Source of the DNA: Salsipaludibacter albus | Lineage (GTDB): Bacteria > Actinomycetota > Nitriliruptoria > Nitriliruptorales > Nitriliruptoraceae | Reading direction: 5' to 3' | DNA length: 34,090 nucleotides | Assembly (NCBI RefSeq): GCF_019798055.1 | Contig: NZ_JAHOPH010000038.1 | Coordinates: 1 to 34,090 of the forward strand | In this document: positions 1 through 8,030 of the stretch, one piece after another | Layout: the number at the start of each line of letters is the position of its first letter | Position numbering within the stretch: position 1 is the stretch's first letter | The notes under the pieces: model-generated | Told to the model about the DNA's origin: nothing | The model's database searches: none | Seen by the model: only the letters and a program-made list of their open reading frames with translations | Program-made: the position numbers and the translations under genes

Positions 1-34
1 GGTCAGGCATGGGGGGGTGGGGGGCCGGGTCGGG

Positions 35-1096
35 TCAGTCGGACCAGGTCAGGCGGGCCCAGCCGATGCGGCTGTCGGCCATGCCGTAGAACACGTCCGC
101 GGCATCCTCACCACGGACGTCGATCGCGGTCGGGAAGACGACGTTGGGCACGATGCCGTCACGCTCCTGTGGCGTGGCCGGTTCGAGCACCGGCTCGGCG
201 GACCGGAAGGTCAGCCGTGAGACGTCCTCGGGGTCGTGGACCATGACGCCCGCGCAGTAGCGGACGTGCTGCTGCAGTTCGGTGCCGGGCTCGATCCGGC
301 CGGCGACGCCGTGGTGCACGGCCATCCAGCCATGCCGGGTCCGCACGGGGGGCGTGCCGCCCCCGATCTTGGCCTCCTCCCACGGGTGCTCCGGCGTGGC
401 GACCTCGCGATGGCCACCCAGGTCGGTCAGTGCGGCGACGTCCCGGCGCACGTCGTCCACCGGGACGTAGGACACCCAGATGCTCGGGCGCGGGTCGGTC
501 ACCCCCGGCGGGGTCGCGTCGTAGGGCTCTCGGGCGATCCCGGTCAGGTCCCACGTCGGACGGTGGAGGTAGGCCAGTGACGGCGTGCCGTCGGGTCCCG
601 GGACCGGCTCCGGGAAGAACACGCCGTCCTTGTTGATGTAGAGGTTGAGGTCGGCGGCCACGGCGTCGGGCTCGTAGCGATGGCGGACCATGCCGAGCCG
701 TTGCCAGTCGTGCCCGTCGTCCGACACCGCCACGGCCGGTCGCGGGCCGAGCGGACCGAAGGCGGTGTAGGCCATCACGTACACGTCGAGCGCCTCCACG
801 AAGGTGACCCGCGGGTCCTCCACCCCACCGCCGTGGCCGTGCTGCTCCCACACCTCGTCAGGTTCGAGGACGACCCCGAGTCGCTCGACCCCGGCCGGGT
901 CGCCGTCGTCGTCGGTCAGCACGCGGCACAGCCCGACCCGGGACACGTTGCCCTCTGCCACCAGCCGCGGCAGGAGCAGGAGCTGACCGTCACGGTCGCG
1001 CAGGCTGGCGGGGTTGAGCACCCCCCAGGCCTCGTTCGGCTCGCCGGCCTGGCCCTCCATAAGGACCCCGCGGCGCTCCATCGTGTAGGTCGGCAT
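35..1096 (-). CDS. GH130 family glycoside phosphorylase/hydrolase (probable beta-mannoside-active)
   Basis: This 353-residue cytoplasmic protein has the features of a five-bladed GH130 propeller. The motif GGVEDPR (about residues 90-96) carries the Asp that serves as general acid in GH130 enzymes. KIGGGTPPV lies mid-protein, and VPNVVFPTA and YGMADSRIG lie near the C-terminus. Known members phosphorolyse or hydrolyse beta-mannosides (for example beta-1,4-mannooligosaccharides); the exact substrate cannot be read here. There is no signal peptide, which fits action on an imported sugar. It is the last gene of the lacI-SBP-permease-permease cluster, 40 bp after the second permease. An AGGA about 10 bp before the ATG supports the start; an internal Met (residue 13) is an alternative. 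No obvious T-rich terminator follows in the 34 bases left of the stop. Confidence 0.85.
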   Translation of the reverse strand: MPTYTMERRGVLMEGQAGEPNEAWGVLNPASLRDRDGQLLLLPRLVAEGNVSRVGLCRVLTDDDGDPAGVERLGVVLEPDEVWEQHGHGGGVEDPRVTFVEALDVYVMAYTAFGPLGPRPAVAVSDDGHDWQRLGMVRHRYEPDAVAADLNLYINKDGVFFPEPVPGPDGTPSLAYLHRPTWDLTGIAREPYDATPPGVTDPRPSIWVSYVPVDDVRRDVAALTDLGGHREVATPEHPWEEAKIGGGTPPVRTRHGWMAVHHGVAGRIEPGTELQQHVRYCAGVMVHDPEDVSRLTFRSAEPVLEPATPQERDGIVPNVVFPTAIDVRGEDAADVFYGMADSRIGWARLTWSD

Positions 1097-1136
1097 CGGC
1101 TGGGCGTCCTTGCACTCGGGTGACTGGCGGACCGGC

Positions 1137-2048
1137 TCAGCCCTTGAAGCCGGAACCGACGTCGGTGGACAGGAAGTGCCGCTGGAAGGCCAGGAACAGG
1201 GCCACCGCCGGCAGGGCGAGCACGGTCGCGCCCGCCAGGATCGCCCCGAACGGGTTGGCGGCCCGGCCGGCGATGTTGGTGATGTAGTTGGCCAGCGCGA
1301 CCGCCAGCGGCTGCATCGACTGGTCCTTGGTGATCAGGAACGGCCACAGGAACTCGTTCCACGGTCCGATGAAGGTCACCAGGACGGCCGTCAGGATGGC
1401 GGGCTTGGCCATCGGCATGGCGATCCGGGTCAGGATCTGCAGCTCGCTGGCCCCGTCGATGCGGGCCGCCTCGAACATCTCCTCGGGCAGGGATCGGAAG
1501 AACTGCCGGAAGATGAACACCGCCGTGGCGTTGACCGCGAACGGCAGGATCATCCCGAGGTAGGAGTCGGCCAGGCCGTAGGTGCGCACCAGCAGGACGT
1601 ACAAGGGGATCATCAGCAGCTGGAAGGGCAGCACCAGGCTGAGCAGCACGATGGTGAACACCGCGCCGCGTCCACGAAAGTCCAGCACGGCCAGGGCGTA
1701 GCCGGCCAACAGCCCCAGGACGAGCGTCAGGACGATCACCCCGCCGGTGAAGATCGACGAGTTGATGAGCGTCTGGACGAGGTCGACCCGGGAGTCGATG
1801 TCGGCGTAGTTGGCGAACGTGAGGTTGCCGGGTGACGGGAACGCCCCGGCGACGGTCGTGTTCGGCTCGGTCTGCAGCGAGCCGACCACCATGTACCAGA
1901 AGGGGAACAGGAAGACGACCGCACCGATCGCCAGCAGGGCGAAGCTCCCGATGCGTCCGGGCGTCCAGCGTTCCGTACGGCCGGCGGTGCCGGCCGGGTC
2001 GGCGGCGTCGTCGTCGACCGTGGCCGGGGTGTCGGTGGTGTCACTCAT
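1137..2048 (-). CDS. Carbohydrate ABC transporter permease (MalG type)
   Basis: This is the second inner-membrane permease of a CUT1-type sugar importer, 303 residues. After a charged Asp/Thr-rich N-terminus come about six hydrophobic segments. The first is rich in FALLAIGAVVFLFPFWYMV. The cytoplasmic EAA loop (EAARIDGAS near residue 190-200) is the contact site for the ATPase. The C-terminus ends in the FLSTDVGSGFKG type typical of MalG-like permeases. Its ATG overlaps the stop of the upstream permease by 4 bp (ATGA), so the two are translationally coupled. The pair probably forms a heterodimer with a shared MsmK/MalK-type ATPase encoded elsewhere, because no ATPase gene lies in the cluster. 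Confidence 0.93.
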   Translation of the reverse strand: MSDTTDTPATVDDDAADPAGTAGRTERWTPGRIGSFALLAIGAVVFLFPFWYMVVGSLQTEPNTTVAGAFPSPGNLTFANYADIDSRVDLVQTLINSSIFTGGVIVLTLVLGLLAGYALAVLDFRGRGAVFTIVLLSLVLPFQLLMIPLYVLLVRTYGLADSYLGMILPFAVNATAVFIFRQFFRSLPEEMFEAARIDGASELQILTRIAMPMAKPAILTAVLVTFIGPWNEFLWPFLITKDQSMQPLAVALANYITNIAGRAANPFGAILAGATVLALPAVALFLAFQRHFLSTDVGSGFKG

Positions 2049-2974
2049 TCGCGATCCTCCAGGAAGAACCGGTTGACGGCCGACAGCGCCATCACCACGA
2101 CGGCGAGCATGACGCCCAGGGCGGCAGCCCAGCCGGCGTCACCCTGCTCGATGCCGGCCCGGTACATCAGCAGCACCGGCGAGACCGAGGCGCCGTTGGG
2201 CCCTCCCCCGCCGGTCAGCAGGTAGGGCTCGGTGAAGAAGTTGGCGCCGACGATCGTGGCCAGCACGACGACCAGGGCCGTCGCCGAGCGCACGCCCGGC
2301 ACGGTCACCGACCAGAACTTGCGCAGGGGACCGGCCCCGTCGACCTCCGCCGCCTCGTAGAGGGTCTCGGAGATCCCCTGCATCGCCGCCAGGTACAGCA
2401 GCACGTAGAACCCGAGCTGCTTCCAGGTCGCGAACAGCGCGATCATCGGCATCGCCCAGTACCGGTTGACCAGCCACGACGGGTCCGGTGCCAGCGGCCC
2501 GAGGACCTGGTTGACCATGCCACCATTGGAGAACAGGAACAGCCACACCGCGATCATCGCGACGCTGGCGGTGACGTACGGGACGTAGTAGGCGGTGCGG
2601 AAGAACCCCCGCAGCGGCAGGACCTGGTTGAGGGCCGCGGCCAGCACCAACGACACGATGACGGTCAGTGGGACGTTGATGAGGATGAAGATCGCGACGT
2701 TGAGCGCGGCGCGGTGCACGGCCGGGTCGGACAGGACGTCGGTGTAGTTCGCCAGCCCGACGAAGGGCCGGTCGACGACGGCGCCGGGTGCGGCGAAGAA
2801 CCAGTCCCGGAAGGACATGTAGACGGCGAGGTACAGCGGCCAGGCGAACAGCGCGAGCCAGAAGAGGACGTACGGGCCCGCGAACAGGTACCCGATCGGA
2901 TGCTTGCCGAACACGCGCCGCCACCAGGGGCGGCGCGTGTCGGTGCCGCCGGTGGCGGCGTCGGCGGTCGTCAT
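2045..2974 (-). CDS. Carbohydrate ABC transporter permease (MalF type)
   Basis: This is the first inner-membrane permease of the CUT1 importer, 309 residues. It has a hydrophilic N-terminus with a Trp/Arg-rich stretch before the first membrane helix (YLFAGPYVLFWLALFAWPLY). It carries the EAA loop EAAEVDGAG followed by KFWSVTVPG, the ATPase-docking segment. About six membrane helices are visible. It starts only 3 bp after the stop of the solute-binding protein and overlaps the MalG-type gene by 4 bp, so the three transport genes form one transcription unit. Confidence 0.93.
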   Translation of the reverse strand: MTTADAATGGTDTRRPWWRRVFGKHPIGYLFAGPYVLFWLALFAWPLYLAVYMSFRDWFFAAPGAVVDRPFVGLANYTDVLSDPAVHRAALNVAIFILINVPLTVIVSLVLAAALNQVLPLRGFFRTAYYVPYVTASVAMIAVWLFLFSNGGMVNQVLGPLAPDPSWLVNRYWAMPMIALFATWKQLGFYVLLYLAAMQGISETLYEAAEVDGAGPLRKFWSVTVPGVRSATALVVVLATIVGANFFTEPYLLTGGGGPNGASVSPVLLMYRAGIEQGDAGWAAALGVMLAVVVMALSAVNRFFLEDRE

Positions 2975-2977
2975 CGA

Positions 2978-4333
2978 TCAGCCCTCGGCGATCAGGTCAC
3001 CGATGGCGGTGTTGGCCTGTTCGAACGCCGGCTGCACGTCCTCCTCGCCGAAGATGACGCTGGAGGACCAGGCATCGCGGAAGGTCTGCCACACCTCGAT
3101 CGAGCTGGGCACGACCGGCACCTCCACGATCCGCTCGAGCTGGTCGGCGAAGGGCTGGTAGTCCGGGTTCTCCTCGAACCAGTCGGCGTAGATCTCCGTG
3201 ACGCCGGTGCGCAGCGGGAGCTGGCCGGTGGTCTCCAGCAGCAGCCGGTCGTTGTCCTCCGACATCGAGAACTTCGCGAAGTCCCACGCCGTCTGGCGGT
3301 TCTCGCAGGCGGTGTACAGCCCGACCGACTTGGCGTCGGAGAAGGTCCAGGACTCGTCGGTGCCCGACGACGTCGGGGGTGGGACGACGCCCCAGTCGAG
3401 GTCGGCGTAGACCGCCACGGCCCACGGCCCGGCCGAGTTCATCGCGCTGATGCCGTCGGCGAACGAGTCACCCTGGGCGGCCTCGCGTGGTGCCAGGCCC
3501 TCGTCGTAGATGGTGCGCCACACCTCGCCGACGGCGACCGAGGCCTCGGTCGCGACCTGCGGCTCGCCGTCGACGACCAGCTGGTCACCGCCGGACTCGG
3601 CCGCGAACCAGGGGTAGTAGTCGAACCAGGGCTGGAAGAACTCTGCACTGGGCGAGGGGTAGATGGCCGCCTCGGCGTCGGAGTTCTCGACCAGGGTGCG
3701 GGAGGTCTCGAGGAACTCGTCGTAGGTGCCCAGCGGCGGATCCTCGGGGTCCAGGCCGGCCTGCTCGAAGAGGGCCTTGTTGTACAGCAGCATCACCGGG
3801 TTGGCCTTCCACGGGATCTGGTAGAAGTCGCCGTCGGTGGACGCGTACTGGGCGGCGAGGTCGCCGACGCGCTCCTCCACGAAGGACGCACCGTCCTCGA
3901 ACTCCGACAGGGCGACCAGTCCCTGCTGTTCCTGGAACGACGGCACGGCGGCCGGCGCGGTGTTGTAGACGAGGCAGGGGGCGTTGCCCGCCGTGATGGC
4001 CGCGCGGATGACCTCCTCGGAGGAGTCACCAGCCGGGAGCTCCTGCGCGGACACCTCCTGGTCGGGGTTGTCGCCGTTCCACGCCTCGATGACCTGCTCG
4101 GCCCACTCGATCTCCTCGGGGTTGTTCGAGTACCAGATGTCGATCGGGCCGGTGGAGCCACCACCGCCACCACCGCCGGCCGTCTCAGAGCCACCGGTCG
4201 CGGCACCGGTGTCGTCGGCGGCGCCGGTGTCACCGTCGCCAGGTTCCTCGCCACCACCACCGACGCTGCAGGCCGTGAGGGCGAGCGCGGTGACGGCGGT
4301 CACCGCGACGAGTCGTGCTGTTCGGGTCCGCAT
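2978..4333 (-). CDS. Sugar ABC transporter solute-binding lipoprotein
   Basis: This 451-residue extracellular binding protein belongs to the large MalE-like SBP group. The N-terminus is a lipoprotein signal (positively charged, hydrophobic core, lipobox LTAC with Cys near residue 19). A Gly/Glu/Asp/Thr-rich linker with a run of glycines follows. The mature domain begins around IDIWYSNNPEEIEWAEQV, the usual first strand and helix of SBPs. I chose the ATG at 4333 because GAGGAA lies about 7 bp upstream and the signal peptide starts there; the reading frame stays open further upstream without coding meaning. It is the first transport gene after lacI, 77 bp downstream of it. The sugar is not determined; the GH130 partner suggests beta-mannosides. 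Confidence 0.92.
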   Translation of the reverse strand: MRTRTARLVAVTAVTALALTACSVGGGGEEPGDGDTGAADDTGAATGGSETAGGGGGGGSTGPIDIWYSNNPEEIEWAEQVIEAWNGDNPDQEVSAQELPAGDSSEEVIRAAITAGNAPCLVYNTAPAAVPSFQEQQGLVALSEFEDGASFVEERVGDLAAQYASTDGDFYQIPWKANPVMLLYNKALFEQAGLDPEDPPLGTYDEFLETSRTLVENSDAEAAIYPSPSAEFFQPWFDYYPWFAAESGGDQLVVDGEPQVATEASVAVGEVWRTIYDEGLAPREAAQGDSFADGISAMNSAGPWAVAVYADLDWGVVPPPTSSGTDESWTFSDAKSVGLYTACENRQTAWDFAKFSMSEDNDRLLLETTGQLPLRTGVTEIYADWFEENPDYQPFADQLERIVEVPVVPSSIEVWQTFRDAWSSSVIFGEEDVQPAFEQANTAIGDLIAEG

Positions 4334-4358
4334 GGGTGTTCCTCGTGTCGGTCGGCGT

Positions 4359-4385
4359 CGCGTGGTGGCGGGGGTGCACCACGCG
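4359..4385 (-). promoter_or_regulatory. Hairpin in the lacI-SBP intergenic leader
   Basis: Two 9-bp arms (CGCGTGGTG at 4359-4367 and CACCACGCG at 4377-4385) are perfectly complementary around a 9-base loop. The element sits between the lacI stop and the SBP ribosome-binding site. It has no T-tract. It could be a partial terminator or an mRNA-stabilising stem that sets SBP level relative to the repressor; a chance hairpin in GC-rich DNA is also possible. Confidence 0.4.
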
Positions 4386-4410
4386 GCGAGGTTGGAGGGG
4401 GTGCGGCGGG

Positions 4411-5436
4411 TCAGGGCCCGTCGGGTGGTGGGCCGGTGCTTCCACGCAGGACGAGCCGGGAAGGTGGGAGCGTGAGGTCGGTGACGTCGTCGCCGTCGAC
4501 GATCTCGAGGAGCAGACGAGCGGCGGCTCGTCCCCACCCGAGGGCGTCGGAGGTGACGGTCGTCAGGGGTGGTGAGGCGTACGCGGCCAGCGGGACGTCG
4601 TCGAAGCCGGTGATCGAGACGTCGCCGGGAACCGACCGGCCCATCCGGTCGAGCGCCGCGAGCCCGGCCATCGCCATGAGGTCGTTGGCGTAGACGATCG
4701 CCGTGGGCTCCGGGCGACCGGTGGAGAACAGCCGCTTGGTCGCGCCCGCACCCCCGTCGGCCGTGAAGTCGCCGACCTCGACCAGGCCGGGGTCCAGGCC
4801 ACACCGGGTCATGGCGGACCGGAAGGCCTCGATGCGCGAGTCGGTGTGCACCATCCCGGGGATCCCCGTGACGTGGGCGATGCGCGCGTGGCCGAGCGCG
4901 ACGAGGTGGTCGACGCTGTCCGCGATCGCGGCACGGTCGTCGAGCTCGACGGCGGGGAGCCCTGCGGCCTGGTCCGGGCGTCCGAGGGCGACGGCGGGAC
5001 TGGCCAGGTCTCGCAGCCACGACCCCCGTGGATCGTCGACGCGCAGGTCGGTCAGCACGAAGCCCGCGATCCCGGCCTTCACCATCTCGTGGTAGGCATC
5101 ACGCTCCGCCTCGTCGTCGACCACGCGCAGGACCAGTGACCGGCCGTGACCGGCCAGCACCTGCTCGATCCCGGCGAGCAGGGGGGCGAAGAACGGGTCG
5201 GCGGCGAGCGTCTCCGGTCGCCGCCGCAGGACGAGGCCAACCAGGGACGACTGCTGCGACACCAGGGCTCGGGCGGCCCGGTTGGGCACCCAGCCCAGGT
5301 CGGTCGCGGCCTGGCGGACGCGCCTGCGCGTCTCCTCGGACACGCCGGGGCGGTCGTTGAGCGCATAGGACACCGCGGCCGACGACACGCCGACTGCTGA
5401 GGCGATGTCGCGGATCGTCGGTCGTTTCGCCGCCAC
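4411..5436 (-). CDS. LacI family transcriptional regulator
   Basis: This 341-residue repressor has an N-terminal helix-turn-helix (TIRDIASAVGVSSAAVSYAL, residues about 7-26). A hinge helix region (VPNRAARAL) follows. The periplasmic-binding-protein-like effector domain ends with the family signature SITGFDDVPLAAYASPPLTT. It lies directly upstream of, and on the same strand as, the sugar importer and GH130 gene, so it most likely represses that operon and itself. A near-perfect palindrome centred on ACGT lies 35-50 bp before its start codon and is the natural operator. The inducer is probably the imported sugar or its breakdown product. The start codon gives the usual family N-terminus. Confidence 0.92.
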   Translation of the reverse strand: MAAKRPTIRDIASAVGVSSAAVSYALNDRPGVSEETRRRVRQAATDLGWVPNRAARALVSQQSSLVGLVLRRRPETLAADPFFAPLLAGIEQVLAGHGRSLVLRVVDDEAERDAYHEMVKAGIAGFVLTDLRVDDPRGSWLRDLASPAVALGRPDQAAGLPAVELDDRAAIADSVDHLVALGHARIAHVTGIPGMVHTDSRIEAFRSAMTRCGLDPGLVEVGDFTADGGAGATKRLFSTGRPEPTAIVYANDLMAMAGLAALDRMGRSVPGDVSITGFDDVPLAAYASPPLTTVTSDALGWGRAAARLLLEIVDGDDVTDLTLPPSRLVLRGSTGPPPDGP

Positions 5437-5470
5437 GCCACCAGTCCTCTCGAGGGATGGACGGTGGTGA

Positions 5471-5497
5471 ACTTATACGTGTAAGTGATCCTGTCAA
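5471..5497 (-). promoter_or_regulatory. Palindromic LacI-type operator overlapping the lacI-operon promoter
   Basis: ACTTATACGTGTAAGT (5471-5486) is a 16-bp palindrome with one mismatched symmetric pair and a central ACGT, the usual centre of LacI-family operators. On the minus strand a consensus -35 box TTGACA (complement of 5492-5497) lies just upstream. The AT-rich palindrome falls where the -10 would be, so a bound repressor would block RNA polymerase. The apparent TATAAG is only 14 bp from the -35, so the exact -10 is uncertain. Confidence 0.65.
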
Positions 5498-5544
5498 CGG
5501 CCACCCGTGGGGGCTCGTTCGAGCCAGGTGGGGGCGCTTCCTCG

Positions 5545-6216
5545 TCAGTCGCTGGCCGCGAGGTCCGCGAGGGTGGCGAACGCACGCACCGTGAAGGTCC
5601 CGGCGCCGGCGATCTTCGGCGGGACGGCCGTGAACGTGAAGCCGGACGGGGGGAGCTGGCCGAGCCCGGTGAGGTGCTCGACGATCGGGATGCCCGCCGC
5701 CAGCAGGCCGGTGTGGACGGGACGGGCGAGATCGTCGACGTCGTCGATGTTGAGCGAGTCGATCCCGACGACGGCGACGCCGGCGGCGACCAGCGCGTCG
5801 ACCGAGGCGGAGGTCAGGAACGGGGCGTCGGCGGCGTAGGCGTCGGTGCCGAAGTGGCGATCGTGGCCGGTGCGGACGAGCACGGCGTGGCCGTCCGCAC
5901 CGAACAGGTCGTCGCTGGTGACCTCGATCGCGCGCCGGCCACGCCGGTCGAGGCAGATGGCCGGGACGTCCACGACCCGTTCGAGCGCGAGCCCGGCGAG
6001 GTCGTGGCCGTCGGCGAAACGGTGGTACGGCGTGTCGAGGTAGGTGCCGGTGTTGGTGCACAGCGTCACGACGCCGATCTCGAACGTGACGTCCTGGCCG
6101 TACACCTGCTCCGCCCGGTCACGTGACAGGTGCACCTCGACCGTCGGTGTCGGCAGGCCGGGGTAGGTGACCATGCCGTCACGGACGACGTGGTTGAGGT
6201 CGACGAAGCGGCGCAT
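5545..6216 (-). CDS. Cyclase family (kynurenine-formamidase-like) protein with altered metal site
   Basis: This 223-residue protein matches the cyclase/kynurenine formamidase fold. It opens with FVDLNHVVRDGMVTYPG, has the mid-protein TGHD segment and a C-terminal PPKIAGAGTFTVRA stretch. In canonical members the metal site is HxGTHxDxPxH. Here it reads NTGTYLDTPYH (residues 55-65), so both leading His residues are replaced (Asn55, Tyr59) while Asp61 and His65 remain. The reaction is therefore unclear: kynurenine formamidase activity should not be assumed. A strong GAGGAGGG precedes the ATG. It starts 24 bp after the secreted propeller-like gene and ends about 108 bp before lacI on the same strand, so it could be co-transcribed with the former. 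Confidence 0.75.
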   Translation of the reverse strand: MRRFVDLNHVVRDGMVTYPGLPTPTVEVHLSRDRAEQVYGQDVTFEIGVVTLCTNTGTYLDTPYHRFADGHDLAGLALERVVDVPAICLDRRGRRAIEVTSDDLFGADGHAVLVRTGHDRHFGTDAYAADAPFLTSASVDALVAAGVAVVGIDSLNIDDVDDLARPVHTGLLAAGIPIVEHLTGLGQLPPSGFTFTAVPPKIAGAGTFTVRAFATLADLAASD

Positions 6217-6240
6217 GTGACCCTCCTCGGCTGGCGGCCG

Positions 6241-7167
6241 TCAGTTCGTGCGCAGCAGGACGACCTCGGCCTCGGGGTCGATCGGTGAGCCGGCGAACTG
6301 CGCGTTGACCGCGGCGATGAGGTTGCCCCGAAGGTCCAGCGTGGTCGCCGTCTCGAACAGCGGGCTGGTCACCGTGGAGCGCAGGTCCCCCGACGACAGG
6401 TCGCCCGACAGCCGGATGACCGCGACCTGGTTGTCGACATCGGGCGCGGTGCCGTTCTGGAGGACGTACAGCCAGCGTCCCTGCAGGGCGATGCCGTCGC
6501 CGGTGACGACCGTGTCGCCGCCCAGGTCGATCAGCGCGCTGTCACCGGTGTCGGGATCGATCGTGAACAGCTGCCCCGTGGTGCTGTTGACCGCGACCAG
6601 CGTCGATCCGTCGGCCGTGGCGGTGATCCCGTTGAGGTTGAAGCCCTCGACGTAGTCCCCGGCCGGGCCCGACAGCGGGATGGTTTCGGGCTCGCCGACC
6701 TCGCCGCCCGACACGGGGACGCGGTACAACTCGGGGGCGGCACTGTTGGTGAAGTACGCCGCGTCGCGCGTGGCCACGACGTCGTTGACGAACGCCCCCT
6801 CGGTGGTGGTGAGGGTCAGCGTCGCGACGGCGTCGCCGGTGTCGAGGTCGTAGGCCGCGGCCTGGCCGGACGGTCCGCCGGCGACCCACAGCAGGCCGTT
6901 GGCCAGGTCGGCGTCCAGGCCGACGGCCGGGGCGATCGCCGGGTCGTCGACCCAGACCTCGGAGGTGCCGCCGGCGAGGTCACCGATCGCGATCCGGCCG
7001 TCCGCGAGTGATCCGGCGTAGAAGGTGTTGCCCGCGCCGATCGTGATCCCCTCCCCCGCGAAGCCGGCCGGCAGGTCGATCGTGGTGTCATCGGGTGGTG
7101 CGGCCTGGGCCGCCGTGACTGGCAGGAGCAGGGCAGCGACGAGCGCGAGCAGTCGACGTGGCTTCAT
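6241..7167 (-). CDS. Secreted SMP-30/NHL-like beta-propeller protein
   Basis: This is a 308-residue exported protein. The N-terminus is a Sec signal peptide (KPRRLLALVAALLLPVTAAQA) with a likely AxA cleavage site near residue 23. The rest is made of repeating beta-rich units with Gly/Asp turns, such as GLDADLANGLLWVAGG, NLNGITATADGSTLVAVN and GIALQGRWLYVLQNG. These resemble SMP-30/gluconolactonase-like or NHL propellers. No catalytic metal residues can be assigned with confidence. GGAGA precedes the ATG. It is followed at 24 bp by the cyclase-family gene on the same strand. Substrate and role are unknown. Confidence 0.7.
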   Translation of the reverse strand: MKPRRLLALVAALLLPVTAAQAAPPDDTTIDLPAGFAGEGITIGAGNTFYAGSLADGRIAIGDLAGGTSEVWVDDPAIAPAVGLDADLANGLLWVAGGPSGQAAAYDLDTGDAVATLTLTTTEGAFVNDVVATRDAAYFTNSAAPELYRVPVSGGEVGEPETIPLSGPAGDYVEGFNLNGITATADGSTLVAVNSTTGQLFTIDPDTGDSALIDLGGDTVVTGDGIALQGRWLYVLQNGTAPDVDNQVAVIRLSGDLSSGDLRSTVTSPLFETATTLDLRGNLIAAVNAQFAGSPIDPEAEVVLLRTN

Positions 7168-7276
7168 GACGTGGTCTCCATCGTTGTGTGCGTGACCCCA
7201 CCTGGGGACGCCGACCGAGATGGTGCGGGCCGGCCCGGCGTCCTCCTTACACCACGTCTACCACGCGAGTGGCGAC

Positions 7277-7303
7277 CGGGCCGTCCCGACGCGGGTCCGT
7301 CAG
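7277..7303. repeat. 27-bp direct repeat, left copy
   Basis: This segment is identical over 27 bp to 12378-12404. After one mismatch the match continues for six more bases (CCAGCC). It overlaps the last bases of the secreted-protein gene ending at 7300 and contains the inverted core CCCG-ACG-CGGG, so it may also act as that gene's terminator. The two copies bracket the secreted protein plus the BTAD-STAND-WD40 gene. Confidence 0.9.
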
Positions 7304-7848
7304 CCCAGCCTGATCCACTCCGACAGGACCTCCTCCTGGCCCGTCGTGAAGTCGGCCACGGTCCTATACCACCCATGCACACGATGAACCTCCCCGTCGG
7401 CATCGACCAGCGTGGCGCGGGTGTGGGCGCGTTCGACCTTGGAGGTCGGGGCCACGAGGTCTGGCGTCAACGTCACGAAGAGGTCCGACGAACCCGATCC
7501 CGACATCAGCGGTGTCGGCCCCACCCCGCCGTCGGCGATGACGGGACACCAGGTGTCGAACAGGCTGGACGGGCCGTCAGGGGCGTCGTACAGCTCGACG
7601 ACGCCCTCGACGTGGTGCTGCAGGTGCGTGCGGTCCCCGTCGGTCTCGACGAGATGCAGGTCCGCGGGCGACGAACCGCGTGTGCAGAAGGCCTCGAGGG
7701 AGCCGACCATCAGCACCACCCCGTCGTCGTGGTAGTAGGTGCCCGCATCCGTCTCGACCCACTGGCTCGCTCCGGCCGAGGCCGCCAAGGGCGTCAGCCC
7801 GACCAACAGGACAGCCACCAGCAGCAGTCCGAATCGTCGCAGTGTCAT
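7300..7848 (-). CDS. Secreted protein of unknown function
   Basis: This 182-residue protein begins with a clear Sec signal peptide (TLRRFGLLLVAVLLVGLTPLAASA, likely cleaved after the Ala-Ser-Ala near residue 25). The mature part is beta-rich and acidic. It has two cysteines, in EAFCTRG and DTWCPV, that could pair outside the cell. I do not recognise a family. The frame stays open far upstream, but AGAGGA six bases before the ATG at 7848 and the signal peptide fix the start. It is transcribed divergently from the BTAD-STAND-WD40 gene and shares its 182-bp promoter region. This raises the possibility that it is that protein's target gene, but nothing proves it. Confidence 0.75.
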   Translation of the reverse strand: MTLRRFGLLLVAVLLVGLTPLAASAGASQWVETDAGTYYHDDGVVLMVGSLEAFCTRGSSPADLHLVETDGDRTHLQHHVEGVVELYDAPDGPSSLFDTWCPVIADGGVGPTPLMSGSGSSDLFVTLTPDLVAPTSKVERAHTRATLVDADGEVHRVHGWYRTVADFTTGQEEVLSEWIRLG

Positions 7849-8030
7849 CGTCGTTCCTCTCGCAATGGACGTGTGCCCGGGGATGTCCGGGCTCCGCGAC
7901 GGTGCCTGACGGGCGCGAGGCGAGCGCAAGTTCAGGCAGGAACGGCGCCGCAGCGCCCGGTGCACCCACGTCCGACCCGCGTGTTGGACGGTTGTTAGGG
8001 TTCCTTGGGCGGGGAGAGGCAGGGGCCATC
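7849..8030. promoter_or_regulatory. Divergent promoter region between secreted protein and BTAD-STAND gene
   Basis: This 182-bp non-coding stretch contains a 6-bp stem (GCCCGG 7875-7880, CCGGGC 7887-7892) in the leader of the minus-strand gene. On the plus side TAGGGT at 7996-8001 could be a -10 box about 30 bp before the GTG, followed by the Shine-Dalgarno-like GGGGAGAGG. No convincing -35 is visible. Confidence 0.35.

Noticed and set aside
1832-4693. Long plus-strand open frame opposite the permease and SBP genes
   Set aside because: Low-complexity Arg/Gly/Val composition and no domain; the minus-strand genes are unmistakable.
5545-6216. Calling this gene kynB (kynurenine formamidase)
   Set aside because: The metal-binding His residues are missing and no kynurenine-pathway genes are nearby.
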